From NCBI GenBank assembly GCA_017306865.1, contig JAFKHH010000012.1, positions 186,001 through 250,000 on the forward strand: DNA of 64,000 nt. Direction: 5' to 3'. The position numbers were made by a program, and so were the translations under genes. Under the pieces are notes generated by a model. That model had not been told where the DNA came from. It saw only the letters and a list, made by a program, of their open reading frames with translations, and did no database searches. Source of the DNA: Filimonas sp. GTDB lineage: Bacteria; Bacteroidota; Bacteroidia; Chitinophagales; Chitinophagaceae. Shown here piece after piece: positions 8,290-16,536 of the stretch (position 1 is its first letter; every line of letters starts with the position of its first letter).

Positions 8290-9498
8290 ATGAATAGAAA
8301 ATTGGCCGGTGCCCTTACCGGCATTTTACTTTTGCTCACATTGCCCCATTTGCTCAAAGCCCAGGAGCAATTTGTGTCTACCCAAGCCAGGTTACTCACG
8401 CGCTTTCCTTTTAAAATGCTGACAGGCGGCATCATCATCATACAGGCAACACTGGACGACTATAAAGACTCTCTGAATTTTGTGCTCGATACAGGAAGTG
8501 GCGGCATTTCACTAGACTCCGCTACCGTTTCCTATTTTAATTTGAAGACCACACCCTCTATGCGCACCATCCGGGGTATAGCTGGTATGCGCACGGTTGA
8601 TTTTGCATACAACCATGCACTTCGCATTCCCGGCCTTAAAATAGATAGCCTCGATTTTCATATTAACGATTATGACCTGCTCACCAGCGTATATGGGATG
8701 AAGATAGATGGCATAGTTGGATACGCATTTTTCAAACGCTTCATCGTATCTATCAATTATGACAAATTCGAAATAGAAGTTTATACGCCAGGCTCATTTG
8801 TGTACAAGAGAGGCGGCTTTTTTCTGCGCCCGACCTTTACCAACCTGCCTATGCAAAATATTGGGATAAAAGACAGCAAAGCAATACTGGCACGCTTCTA
8901 CATGGATACAGGCGCTGGTCTTTGCATGCTCTTTTCACAAGAGTTTGCGGATGATAGTAATTTTATTTCCAAGCGAAGAAAGTTATATCCTACACAAGCA
9001 GAAGGGTTAGGCGGTAAGAAAAACATGTTGCTCACCGTTACAAAAGAAGTAAAAGTAGGGCCCTACCGCTTCAGAAAAGTTCCTGTATATATTTTTGACG
9101 ATGAATACAATGTAACCAATTACCCGGTGCTGGGTGGCCTTATTGGCAATGACCTCCTGCGCAGGTTTAATGTCATCTTCAATTATCCCGAGCAACTTTG
9201 CCATCTTACACCAAACGACCATTTCAACGATCAGTTTGACTATTCCTATACCGGCCTGGGCATGTACGTAATTGACGGACATATAAAAGTAGTGGACATC
9301 ATTAAAGATTCTCCCGCAGATAAAGCGGGCTTCAAACCAGACGATATTATTATCTCTGTTGGCAGCAACCTCTCCAACGATATACAAGTGTACAAATCCC
9401 TCTTGCAAAATAGCCGTACTAAACAACAGATCGTTGTTATGAGAAACGGCCAGCCAGTACTCTTACATCTGAATATCAAGAGCATATTGCAGCGATAA
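8290..9498 (+). CDS. Exported retropepsin-like aspartyl protease with PDZ domain
   Basis: 402 residues from the ATG at 8290 (an in-frame TTG at 8281 is rejected). Signal peptide GALTGILLLLTLPHLLKAQ. Two aspartyl-protease lobes are seen, each with an active-site DTG: NFVLDTGSGGISLD (about residues 55-70) and FYMDTGAGLCML (about 205). A PDZ domain forms the last 90 residues (YTGLGMYVIDGHIKVVDIIKDSPADKAGF, then DDIIISVGSN). This is the 'aspartyl protease family protein' architecture common in Bacteroidota; its substrates are unknown. Both catalytic Asp residues are retained, so it may work within one chain. Confidence 0.85.
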   Translation: MNRKLAGALTGILLLLTLPHLLKAQEQFVSTQARLLTRFPFKMLTGGIIIIQATLDDYKDSLNFVLDTGSGGISLDSATVSYFNLKTTPSMRTIRGIAGMRTVDFAYNHALRIPGLKIDSLDFHINDYDLLTSVYGMKIDGIVGYAFFKRFIVSINYDKFEIEVYTPGSFVYKRGGFFLRPTFTNLPMQNIGIKDSKAILARFYMDTGAGLCMLFSQEFADDSNFISKRRKLYPTQAEGLGGKKNMLLTVTKEVKVGPYRFRKVPVYIFDDEYNVTNYPVLGGLIGNDLLRRFNVIFNYPEQLCHLTPNDHFNDQFDYSYTGLGMYVIDGHIKVVDIIKDSPADKAGFKPDDIIISVGSNLSNDIQVYKSLLQNSRTKQQIVVMRNGQPVLLHLNIKSILQR

Positions 9499-9502
9499 GG
9501 AC

Positions 9503-9540
9503 AAGTAGTGAGTGGTGAATGGTCAATAGTGAGTGGTGAA
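9503..9540 (+). repeat. Word-like intergenic repeat, family B
   Basis: Degenerate tandem of GTAGTGAGTGGTGAATGG and AATAGTGAGTGGTGAA, starting four bases after the protease stop codon. Related tracts on either strand occur at 14012-14036, 38281-38350 and 49208-49238. Confidence 0.7.
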
Positions 9541-9598
9541 AGCCATAAGGTATTCTGTAACTATTCAACCATATAGCAATATAACAAGGTGCAATTTT

Positions 9599-9632
9599 GT
9601 ACTTAGTACCTCGTAATTCGTACTTCCTCGTC
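9599..9632 (+). repeat. Word-like intergenic repeat, family C
   Basis: Degenerate tandem built of GTAC/TCGTA words (GTACTTAGTACCTCGTA then ATTCGTACTTCCTCGT). A similar tract occurs at 34816-34853. It lies just upstream of the -7 box of the M16 peptidase gene. Confidence 0.65.
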
Positions 9633-9639
9633 ATATTCC

Positions 9640-9647
9640 TATCTTTG
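9640..9647 (+). promoter_or_regulatory. -7 box TATCTTTG of the M16 peptidase operon
   Basis: Exact TAnnTTTG match, 21 bases upstream of the ATG at 9669. It follows the family C repeat; no clear -33 TTG at the right spacing. Confidence 0.55.
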
Positions 9648-9668
9648 CCCTTCCTATTTTTAAAAACT

Positions 9669-10904
9669 ATGATTCAATATAACAGATTCGTACTGGATAA
9701 TGGTTTGCGCGTATTGGTACATGAAGATACTTCTACACCTATGGCCGTTGTAAACATTATGTACAACGTAGGCGCAAGAGACGAGAATCCCGAAAAGACA
9801 GGCTTTGCACATTTGTTTGAGCACCTCATGTTTGGTGGCAGCATTAACATTAAAGATTATGACGAACCGCTGCAACGTGCCGGTGGAGAAAATAATGCGT
9901 ACACAACAAATGACCTCACCAATTATTACTGCCAGCTTCCTGCGCAAAATATAGAAACAGCATTTTGGCTGGAAAGTGATCGCATGCTAAGCCTTGCATT
10001 CAGCAAGAAAAGCCTGGATGTACAACGGAAAGTGGTGTGTGAAGAGTTTAAAGAACACTACATCAACAAGCCGTATGGAGATGTATGGCATAAAATGCGT
10101 GAACTGGCTTACAAGGTACACCCATACAAGTGGATGACCATAGGCAGAGAACTGAGCCATGTGGAAAATGCGCAACTGGAAGAAGTAAAAGAATTTTTCT
10201 TCAAATATTATCGCCCTGTCAATGCCATAATGGTGGTTGCGGGAAACGTGAAGACAGAGCATATAAAACAACTGGCAGAAAAATGGTTTGGCGATATACC
10301 AATGGGAGATAAGTATGAACGTAACCTGCCGCAAGAGCCTGTACAAGCCGCTGCACGTAAGTTAGAAGTACATGCAAATGTGCCGCTGGATGCGTTGGTT
10401 AAAACCTGGCACATGGATGCAAGGCTGGACGATGGTTACTATACGGCAGACCTGCTGACTGAAGTGTTAGGCGGTGGCGGCTCATCACGCCTGTACCAGT
10501 CGCTGGTAAAAGAGAAAAAATTATTCTCCAATATAGATTGCTATCATTTTGGTACAGTAGAGAAGGGTTTGTTTGCCATAGATGGCAAGCTGGTGAAAGG
10601 CGTAAAGCTGGAAGATGCAGATAATGCGATCAATGAGGAGATCCAGAAATTACAACAGCAAACGGTAAGCGAACTGGAACTGGAAAAAGTAAAAAACAAA
10701 ACAGAAAGCGTAATAGTGTTCGAAGATATGAGTATCATGAGCCGTGCAAATAGTCTTGCATTCTATGAGTTGCTGGGTGATGCCTCGCTGATGAATACGG
10801 AACTGGCGCGATACCAGGCAGTAACGGCAGAAGAGCTGAAGCAATACAGCAACGATGTACTGACAACTGCAAACAGCAACACATTGTATTATTTTTCGAA
10901 CTAA
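9669..10904 (+). CDS. M16 (insulinase-type) zinc peptidase, catalytic subunit
   Basis: 411 residues from the ATG at 9669; extension upstream would pass through the promoter. The inverted zinc motif HxxEH is intact: H48, E51, H52 in FAHLFEHLMFGG, with the third ligand Glu about 75 residues on in KVVCEEFKEHY. A second-half M16_C domain includes the substrate-contact region LLTEVLGGGGSSRLYQSLVKEK. No signal peptide, so probably cytoplasmic or exported another way. It is followed 18 bases later by a non-catalytic M16 paralogue; two-subunit enzymes with one active and one inactive chain, as in mitochondrial processing peptidase, are well known. Confidence 0.92.
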   Translation: MIQYNRFVLDNGLRVLVHEDTSTPMAVVNIMYNVGARDENPEKTGFAHLFEHLMFGGSINIKDYDEPLQRAGGENNAYTTNDLTNYYCQLPAQNIETAFWLESDRMLSLAFSKKSLDVQRKVVCEEFKEHYINKPYGDVWHKMRELAYKVHPYKWMTIGRELSHVENAQLEEVKEFFFKYYRPVNAIMVVAGNVKTEHIKQLAEKWFGDIPMGDKYERNLPQEPVQAAARKLEVHANVPLDALVKTWHMDARLDDGYYTADLLTEVLGGGGSSRLYQSLVKEKKLFSNIDCYHFGTVEKGLFAIDGKLVKGVKLEDADNAINEEIQKLQQQTVSELELEKVKNKTESVIVFEDMSIMSRANSLAFYELLGDASLMNTELARYQAVTAEELKQYSNDVLTTANSNTLYYFSN

Positions 10905-10922
10905 AAGCGCAGAAAGGATTAT

Positions 10923-12203
10923 ATGCTGAATAGAAAAAAATCACCCGATATATTAGATGCAGTACAGTTTGATCTGCAACTAAAACCAGCCAATCATTTT
11001 TCTTTAGACAACGGAGTGCCGGTATATGCAATAGATGCCGGTGCAGAGGAAGTAGTAATGCTGGAGTTTGTTTTTTACGCAGGTAACTGGTATGAACAAA
11101 AAAACATTGTAGCCGGTACAACTAACTTCATGTTGAAAAACGGCACTACAACTAAGAGGGCTTTTGACATTAATGAACACTTCGAACTATACGGCGCATA
11201 CCTGAATAGGAGCTGCTATAACGAAACGGCCACACTTACGCTGCATACCTTGGGTAAACACTTACCGAAGCTATTGCCGGTAATAGCAGAGCTGCTGGCA
11301 GAATCCATTTTCCCGGAGGAGGAGCTGGCAACATATAAGCAAAACCAGAAGCAACGCCTGGAGGTAAATTTGAAAAAATGTGACTTCGTTGCCAATCGCC
11401 TTATTGACGAATATTTGTTTGGCTTTGATCACCCCTACGGGCGCTACACATCTATAGAAGATTATAACAGCCTGCAACGCGAAGACCTAGTTGAGTATTA
11501 TAAAAAATATTATAAAGAAGGAAAATGCCTGTTATTCATAGCAGGTAAGTTGCCGGCAGATATTGCACAACAGGTAAATGCCGCATTCGGAACGTTACCA
11601 CTAAACCGGAAAGAAATTGTATCGCCGGTACACCCTGTACAGGCTGCTGCGCAAAAAAAGTATAACATCATTAATGATGCAGAAGGCGTGCAAGGCGCTA
11701 TACGGATGGCGCGCCCATTCCCTAATAGGCACGACCCGGATTTCCCCAAAGTACAAGTGCTGAATAACATCTTTGGCGGATTCTTTGGCTCCCGCCTCAT
11801 GAGCAATATACGCGAGGATAAAGGATATACCTATGGCATTTATTCTTACCTGCAAAACCACATTCACAACAGTGCATGGATGATCAGCACAGAAGCCGGA
11901 CGCGATGTGTGTGCCGCAACAATAGAAGAAGTGTACAAAGAAATGCAGATCCTGCGTGAGCAACGTGTAAGTGAAGAAGAATTGCACCTGGTTAAAAACT
12001 ATATGGTTGGCAGTATTCTTGGCGAACTCGATGGCCCGTTCCAGATCATTGCCCGCTGGAAAAACTACATACTAAATGGCCTTACGGATGCGTTTTTCTA
12101 TAACAGCCTGAATACAATTAAAGGGATTACAGCGGAGGAGTTACAGTCGCTGGCTGTAAAATATCTTAACCCGGATGATTTTTATGAACTAGTAGTCGTT
12201 TAA
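10923..12203 (+). CDS. M16 family protein, inactive partner subunit
   Basis: 426 residues. It aligns along its length with the preceding peptidase (FSLDNGVPVYAIDAG at the N-terminus; NNIFGGFFGSRLMSNIREDKGYTYGIYS in the second half), but the HxxEH motif is replaced by TNFMLKNGT, so no zinc site is possible. The R/Y motif of the C-terminal domain (GSRLMSNIRE...GYTYG), used for substrate binding, is kept. It probably forms a heterodimer with the catalytic subunit encoded 18 bases upstream. An inverted repeat follows at 12246-12291. Confidence 0.88.
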   Translation: MLNRKKSPDILDAVQFDLQLKPANHFSLDNGVPVYAIDAGAEEVVMLEFVFYAGNWYEQKNIVAGTTNFMLKNGTTTKRAFDINEHFELYGAYLNRSCYNETATLTLHTLGKHLPKLLPVIAELLAESIFPEEELATYKQNQKQRLEVNLKKCDFVANRLIDEYLFGFDHPYGRYTSIEDYNSLQREDLVEYYKKYYKEGKCLLFIAGKLPADIAQQVNAAFGTLPLNRKEIVSPVHPVQAAAQKKYNIINDAEGVQGAIRMARPFPNRHDPDFPKVQVLNNIFGGFFGSRLMSNIREDKGYTYGIYSYLQNHIHNSAWMISTEAGRDVCAATIEEVYKEMQILREQRVSEEELHLVKNYMVGSILGELDGPFQIIARWKNYILNGLTDAFFYNSLNTIKGITAEELQSLAVKYLNPDDFYELVVV

Positions 12204-12245
12204 TCTGTTGGTAGATTAGTATGTCTTGAAATAAGTATTTACATT

Positions 12246-12291
12246 CACAGTTTCAGTGTTTCAACAGTTTTGAGGTAACATTGAAACTGTG
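12246..12291 (+). repeat. Inverted repeat, family D (TTTCA/TGAAA) tract
   Basis: 10-bp arms CACAGTTTCA and TGAAACTGTG surround a TTTCAACAGTTTTGAGG centre. The tail GATTTTCG is a weak U tract, so it could act as a terminator for the M16 operon. Similar TTTCAA/TTGAAA-rich tracts occur at 32345-32408 and 34062-34152. Confidence 0.55.
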
Positions 12292-12344
12292 TGATTTTCG
12301 GAATAATGTGTGCTTGTTCAGGGAACCAACTTAAACGATGTTAT

Positions 12345-12707
12345 ATGAAATTTGTAGGCAAAATATTAGTAACGGCGCTCGCTGCATTGATTGCATCCTT
12401 CTTCCTGCCCGGCGTGAGCATTAACAGTGGCACAACTGCAGTTATACTAGCCGTTGTATTGGCATTGCTCAATGGGTTTGTAAAGCCAATCCTCATTATT
12501 TTAACCATCCCTATTACATTACTTACCTTAGGTTTATTCCTGCTGGTGATCAATATGCTCATTATTCGCTGGAGTGCTGAAATAGTTCCCGGTTTTAAAG
12601 TGAGCGGCTGGTGGTCTGCTCTTTGGTTTAGCTTATTACTGTCTTTTGTTACCTACCTCATAGAGTCACTGATCGGAAAAACAGACGACCGGCAACGGAG
12701 TAAATAA
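12345..12707 (+). CDS. Phage-holin-like (PF04020 type) small membrane protein
   Basis: 120 residues from the ATG at 12345. Four hydrophobic helices: KILVTALAALIASFFLPGV, TTAVILAVVLALLNGFV, ILIILTIPITLLTLGLFLLVINMLII, and a last one at WSALWFSLLLSFVTYLIESLI. The signature VKPILIILTIPITLLTLGLFLLVINMLI is the core of the 'phage holin family' (DUF360/PF04020), which in most bacteria is a chromosomal inner-membrane protein of unknown role and not a phage gene. No phage genes are nearby. A strong terminator follows 24 bases after the stop. Confidence 0.85.
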   Translation: MKFVGKILVTALAALIASFFLPGVSINSGTTAVILAVVLALLNGFVKPILIILTIPITLLTLGLFLLVINMLIIRWSAEIVPGFKVSGWWSALWFSLLLSFVTYLIESLIGKTDDRQRSK

Positions 12708-12731
12708 AGAATCTTATATAGATGTTTTTAT

Positions 12732-12764
12732 AAATATTCCATTTCTTTAAGAAATGGAATATTT
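12732..12764 (+). terminator. Terminator of the small membrane protein gene
   Basis: Perfect 14-bp AT-rich stem AAATATTCCATTTC / GAAATGGAATATTT with loop TTTAA, followed by GTTTAAG. Confidence 0.75.
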
Positions 12765-12847
12765 GTTTAAGACACTATTCACTGTTCTTGCGCGCTATAA
12801 GAAAAATGCCCTTATAGGTCTGGTATATACAGGAGCCCGAAATTTCT

Positions 12848-12855
12848 TACATTTG
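12848..12855 (+). promoter_or_regulatory. -7 box TACATTTG of the following lipoprotein gene
   Basis: Exact TAnnTTTG match, 16 bases before the ATG at 12872. Confidence 0.5.
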
Positions 12856-12871
12856 GCAGATATTCAACCTT

Positions 12872-13618
12872 ATGACCAAAATTATAACAACCGTATTCCT
12901 ATCACTTCTATTTTTCGCTTGCACAAACAATAAAACAATAAACACGAACAAAGACAATGATGCAACGCAAGGAAAGGAAAAACTCACGTCTGGAACGATA
13001 TCCGATACATTAAGTGAAATAAACGAGGAAGAGAAAGCAATGAAAGGAAATTTCGTTGTTAATAATACAAACTTCCGATACACAATTGTAGACGATGAGT
13101 GCATAATAGAAAAGCAAGAAGGCAATAATTGGGAGCGGGTACTTTCTTATACTTATAGTCACCGAACGGATTCTTTATTTGCAGATGTTAATAATGACGG
13201 ATATGCAGACATTATAAATAGCTGGCGTTGGAACGATGATGTTTATTTATTTAATCCCGATAAAAAAAGCTATGATACAACAAACATGGTGCAATTGGAA
13301 AATCAATGGGTGCTGATAGATTCAGTAAACAATATATATTGCAGCTTGCTTGAAGGGAAGCGCAGAGCTGACAAATCGTTTTTATATACATTCGACAAGC
13401 TCGACCAAAAAATTCTTTTCTCGATAGATTTCCAAACTAAAAAAGCAGATAAAGAAGATTGGTCTGAATTGATAGTGGGGTACAAATTATACGAAGGTGT
13501 TAATACTGAAGATGGTAAAGAACATATGATTCGTCAGGTAAAATGTAGCCCACAAATGGAATTTGATTATGAAGCGTTCTGGAAGAAAAATTATAAAGAA
13601 TTGCTTCATTTAAATTAA
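12872..13618 (+). CDS. Lipoprotein with FG-GAP-like segment, unknown function
   Basis: 248 residues. Lipoprotein signal MTKIITTVFLSLLFFAC, then a low-complexity Asn/Lys/Thr linker. The centre has DSLFADVNNDGYADIINSW, a Ca2+-binding-like DxNxDGxxD loop as in FG-GAP/VCBS repeats, followed by a region like the XAC2610-type proteins (DVYLFNPDKKSYD ... SLLEGKRRADKSFLYTFD). Lysine- and Asn-rich composition and AT-rich codons differ from the neighbours, a mild hint of foreign origin. Function unknown. Confidence 0.7.
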   Translation: MTKIITTVFLSLLFFACTNNKTINTNKDNDATQGKEKLTSGTISDTLSEINEEEKAMKGNFVVNNTNFRYTIVDDECIIEKQEGNNWERVLSYTYSHRTDSLFADVNNDGYADIINSWRWNDDVYLFNPDKKSYDTTNMVQLENQWVLIDSVNNIYCSLLEGKRRADKSFLYTFDKLDQKILFSIDFQTKKADKEDWSELIVGYKLYEGVNTEDGKEHMIRQVKCSPQMEFDYEAFWKKNYKELLHLN

Positions 13619-13631
13619 AAAAGACTTGTTT

Positions 13632-13678
13632 AAAATATACGGTGGTCCACTTTTTAAAAGTGGACCACCGTATATTTT
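13632..13678. terminator. Bidirectional terminator with shared GTGGTCCAC palindrome
   Basis: Perfect 23-bp arms at 13632-13654 and 13656-13678, with A and T runs at the ends so it can work on both strands. It lies between two converging genes. The central 27 nt (GTGGTCCAC, T-run, A-run, GTGGACCAC) recur with one base changed in the terminator at 48580-48620. Confidence 0.85.
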
Positions 13679-13692
13679 ATTTATTCAAGCTC

Positions 13693-13941
13693 TTACAGTG
13701 AATTTTGCTGACCACTTAGTGCAGTCTCTATCAACGCACCGATCTCGCCCGACTCCGCTGTCCCATGATTTGCCATTTCATCAATCCATCTGCCGGCACC
13801 TTCTGTATCTTCTTTCACGCACAATATGAACGCTCCCTTAGGCAGATGCACAACAAAACGTTTTTCATTACCTGCGGAGCGTGGTAGCTCTTCCACTGTA
13901 ACCAGTTCCCCCTTGAAATTTATTTGTACTGAATTGCTCAT
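13693..13941 (-). CDS. Small soluble protein, unknown function
   Basis: 82 residues, no signal or membrane segment. MSNSVQINFKGELVTVEEL, then a Lys-Gly beta pattern (RFVVHLPKGAFILCVKEDTEGAGRWIDE) and an acidic C-terminus. Codon use looks like real coding sequence, and a terminator lies just past its stop on the minus strand. Not recognised. Confidence 0.6.
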   Translation of the reverse strand: MSNSVQINFKGELVTVEELPRSAGNEKRFVVHLPKGAFILCVKEDTEGAGRWIDEMANHGTAESGEIGALIETALSGQQNSL

Positions 13942-14011
13942 ATGGTAAGTCCGGCAAGGGAAATGCCAGAAAACGAAAAAAACAGGTATTGTGTCATGAA
14001 TTGTCTTACTT

Positions 14012-14086
14012 ACAATTCACATCTCACAACTCACTGTCCTTCATTCCCGATTCTCGTCTCACGATTGACGACTTGCGTCTCACGAA
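14012..14086 (+). repeat. Word-like intergenic repeats, families B and A, overlapping a stop codon
   Basis: Family B words (AATTCACATCTCACAACTCACTG) at 14012-14036 are followed by family A words (CCGATTCTCGTCTCACGATT, GACGACTTGCGTCTCACGAA) at 14047-14086. The stop codon of the minus-strand gene (14080-14082) lies inside the last CTCACG word. Confidence 0.7.
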
Positions 14087-15660
14087 ACCGTGCTTGCGGT
14101 TCTTCGTTTTTTACTACGCTTGCTTTCAAGGTACTTCTCGTGGATAATAGTGCCCATAGGCTTATTATACACCTTACTTTCCACCCAGGAAATAACATCC
14201 AGGTAGGCAAACGCACGCGTTTCGAAACGATTTTTTTCCAGGTGCTTGATTTTGTGTAAAAATTTCTCCAATTCGGGTTTCAATTGCCGCGGAGATACAT
14301 TAAACGAGTTACGTACGAAGCGGAACATTTCCTCTTCCACCACAGTCAGGTTATCCATCTTCGCCATAAAGCGGTAAACAGATTTTACCAACGACTCAAT
14401 AATATCAAAATTACCCAGCTCATAATGCGCCATCAGGTGTACCAGGCGGGCATAACATTGTAAATCTATCCGCATATCCGGGCTGCCATTAATGATCTTT
14501 TGCAGGTAATCAATAGCCGTACTATAATCACCACTGCCAAAATAGAGCGTGGCGATCTTATACGTAAATACCATAATGCGGTGCATATCTACATACAAAG
14601 AATACTCTTTCAATTTTTCCTCTACATGAGGTACCAGTTCAAGCCCTTCTTTAAATGTACCCAGCATCAGGTGCTGGTTTATTTTTGCGCTATAGATATA
14701 GATGAACGTGTGTGACCGGAAATTATCATGAGCTTTAGAGCCCTGTGTTTCGGAAAACAGCTCGAACTTCTTCAGTGTAATTTCAAATTGCTGATAATTG
14801 CGAAGATCAAAATGCGCATTCAGCAGGTTGTGCATTCCCTTAATATAGTGGCCCATTTCCACATTTATCATTTCCGGCTGCTCATCATACAACTCCACCC
14901 ACTTACGGCTGTAACGGTAGTACATTAAAAAGTCTTGCCGTACAAATGCATACCAGCAATAGCTTTGGTACAAATACAGACGCTCATAAAAGTCTGTAAC
15001 CAGGTCAGCGTCTGGCGGTAGATTTTCCTTTAAAAAGTTTTTGATATCCTGTTCGTCATGCTCATTACGCGCATGCCCGTTCTTAATATACCAGCGGTAA
15101 AGTTGTAATGCAAGGTTTGATAAGCGCACTACACTGTTAATGTGATTACTGATATCAATCGCTTCCGCAGCTAACTGGTCCGTTTTTTCCTGCGAGCTGC
15201 GTGTAATATGAAGTGTTTCTATTTTCTTTTCCAGCGAGATCACCTGGGCCAGGTAATTGTACTTATGGTTCGTCTTCGCCATCTCTTTCGCCTTCTCCAG
15301 TATCTTCAACGCCTGCAGTTTCAGGCCTTTATTATACAGTACACGGCCATAATCCAATTGCTCACTTAACTGTAAATCAATTGTATCGGCAGTTTTTAAC
15401 AGGCGTAAGCTTGCCAGCACCTGTTTGTACAGGTGAGTTTTCAGATTAGCCAGTTGCGGTTTAGTGATCGGCGAAAGTTTTTTCAGTAAAAATTTTTCGT
15501 CGTACTCTGTCAAATTATCCAGTGCATCATATAACTGGATGATTTTCAAGTCTTCCTTAGCTGAGCTACGCTTTATATAAAGTTTAAAATGCCTTTTTTC
15601 TGCCTTTTCCATAGAATGAATAAGCTGAAATAATGCATCGGTAAACCGGTTGGACATCAT
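14080..15660 (-). CDS. Conserved helical (TPR-like) cytoplasmic protein, unknown function
   Basis: 526 residues when read from the ATG at 15660, chosen because GAGGAG, a good ribosome binding site, lies nine bases upstream; a longer reading to 15723 is possible. Entirely alpha-helical in appearance with repeated helical pairs (for example LYNKGLKLQALKILEKAKEMAKTNHKYNYLAQVISLEKKIE, shown in overlapping TPR spacing). I know such proteins as conserved hypotheticals in Bacteroidota starting MSNRFTDALFQLIHS, with no function. The last codons Val-Ser and the stop come from the word-like repeat at 14047-14086, so the C-terminus may have been altered by it. A promoter with a 158-base leader is upstream. 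Confidence 0.75.
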   Translation of the reverse strand: MMSNRFTDALFQLIHSMEKAEKRHFKLYIKRSSAKEDLKIIQLYDALDNLTEYDEKFLLKKLSPITKPQLANLKTHLYKQVLASLRLLKTADTIDLQLSEQLDYGRVLYNKGLKLQALKILEKAKEMAKTNHKYNYLAQVISLEKKIETLHITRSSQEKTDQLAAEAIDISNHINSVVRLSNLALQLYRWYIKNGHARNEHDEQDIKNFLKENLPPDADLVTDFYERLYLYQSYCWYAFVRQDFLMYYRYSRKWVELYDEQPEMINVEMGHYIKGMHNLLNAHFDLRNYQQFEITLKKFELFSETQGSKAHDNFRSHTFIYIYSAKINQHLMLGTFKEGLELVPHVEEKLKEYSLYVDMHRIMVFTYKIATLYFGSGDYSTAIDYLQKIINGSPDMRIDLQCYARLVHLMAHYELGNFDIIESLVKSVYRFMAKMDNLTVVEEEMFRFVRNSFNVSPRQLKPELEKFLHKIKHLEKNRFETRAFAYLDVISWVESKVYNKPMGTIIHEKYLESKRSKKRRTASTVS

Positions 15661-16067
15661 AATAAAATTCTCCTCAAACGCAATGCTGATAAGGGTTTCA
15701 GAATTTTTGAGCCCTTTAGGCATGATAAAATCACGCTTAAGTTGTGTTGTAAGTCGTGATTTCGCGTATTACTTTTACATCAGATTAGTAATTCAAAGAC
15801 AAGCAATCGAAGAGCAGGCAAAGTTAGAGTTACTATAGCAAAGCAGCAAAGGCTGCAACAATCGTTAGAGATTTTTCGAACTTTTTTTCATATGGCAAGC
15901 AATCGTTAGAGGTCATCTGTTTCTACAGAAGGCCCTTTTTTTTGTGTGTACGAATATAGAAGATATATCTTCTTAACAAAATTTTTTATTTTCTCTCCAA
16001 TTCATCTCTCATTGTCAATCTTTTATCTATTATTGCCGCATAACATTTTTCAAAAACGACCATCGTA
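15661..16067. other. Divergent intergenic region with promoter and direct repeat
   Basis: Contains the minus-strand promoter at 15819-15849 and a 12-base direct repeat CAATCGTTAGAG at 15859-15870 and 15900-15911. A short hairpin TCTGT/ACAGA followed by eight T residues lies near 15917-15945. No ORF of note; the -7 box for the plus-strand DUF3820 gene was not found. Confidence 0.5.
15819..15849 (-). promoter_or_regulatory. Promoter of the 526-residue helical protein gene
   Basis: Minus-strand TTG at 15849-15847, 20-base spacer and -7 box TAACTTTG at 15826-15819. The predicted 5' leader is about 155 bases, long for this genome. Confidence 0.55.
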
Positions 16068-16298
16068 ATGACTGACATTCCACAGGCCAACCCGGAATTT
16101 TTAAATCAACTGGTGACTATGAAAATGCCTTTTGGCAAATACAAAGACACCGTGTTGTGCAACCTGCCGGTATCATACCTGGAATGGTTTGGAAGAAAGG
16201 GATTCCCCGCCGGAAAGTTGGGCATGTTGCTGCAAACAATGCTGGAGATTAAAATGAACGGCCTGGAATACCTGTTGGAACCGCTGAAGAGAAGATAA
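16068..16298 (+). CDS. DUF3820 family protein
   Basis: 76 residues, the usual length. Family signature MPFGKYKDTVLCNLPVSYLEWF, then GRKGFPAGKLGMLLQ and EIKMNGLEYLLEPL match DUF3820 (sometimes called QSregVF after a quorum-regulated Pseudomonas homologue). Small, soluble, function not established. A strong terminator follows 22 bases after the stop. Confidence 0.85.
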   Translation: MTDIPQANPEFLNQLVTMKMPFGKYKDTVLCNLPVSYLEWFGRKGFPAGKLGMLLQTMLEIKMNGLEYLLEPLKRR

Positions 16299-16320
16299 AC
16301 ATAAGAAGCAAAAAATATTG

Positions 16321-16361
16321 ATAGAAAGACCGGGTTGAAATATCCAACCCGGTCTTTCTAT
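16321..16361 (+). terminator. Terminator of the DUF3820 gene
   Basis: Perfect 17-bp stem beginning ATAGAAAGACCGGGTTG, with a 7-base loop, then TTAAG. The A- and T-rich ends would allow termination on either strand. Confidence 0.85.
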
Positions 16362-16479
16362 TTAAGCTGTATTAAATGCGGATTCAATGAGCCGCAATCA
16401 AAAGCACAGTCAAAACAAATAGCAATTGTAAACGACCAAGTGACTTATTCTATGGAACGGCGATCATATTTAGAAATAA

Positions 16480-16503
16480 AAAACCCGGCAACTGCCGGGT
16501 TTT
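16480..16503 (-). terminator. Terminator of the xylose operon
   Basis: Stem AAAACCCGGC / GCCGGGTTTT with loop AACT; on the minus strand a run of T follows. It lies 34 bases after the symporter stop codon. Confidence 0.85.
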
Positions 16504-16536
16504 CCAAAATGTGTATAAAAGAAGATACTTTTAAGA

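Noticed and set aside
12345-12707. Phage holin, hence a prophage remnant
   Set aside because: The PF04020 family is mostly chromosomal and there are no other phage genes, integrase or attachment sites nearby.
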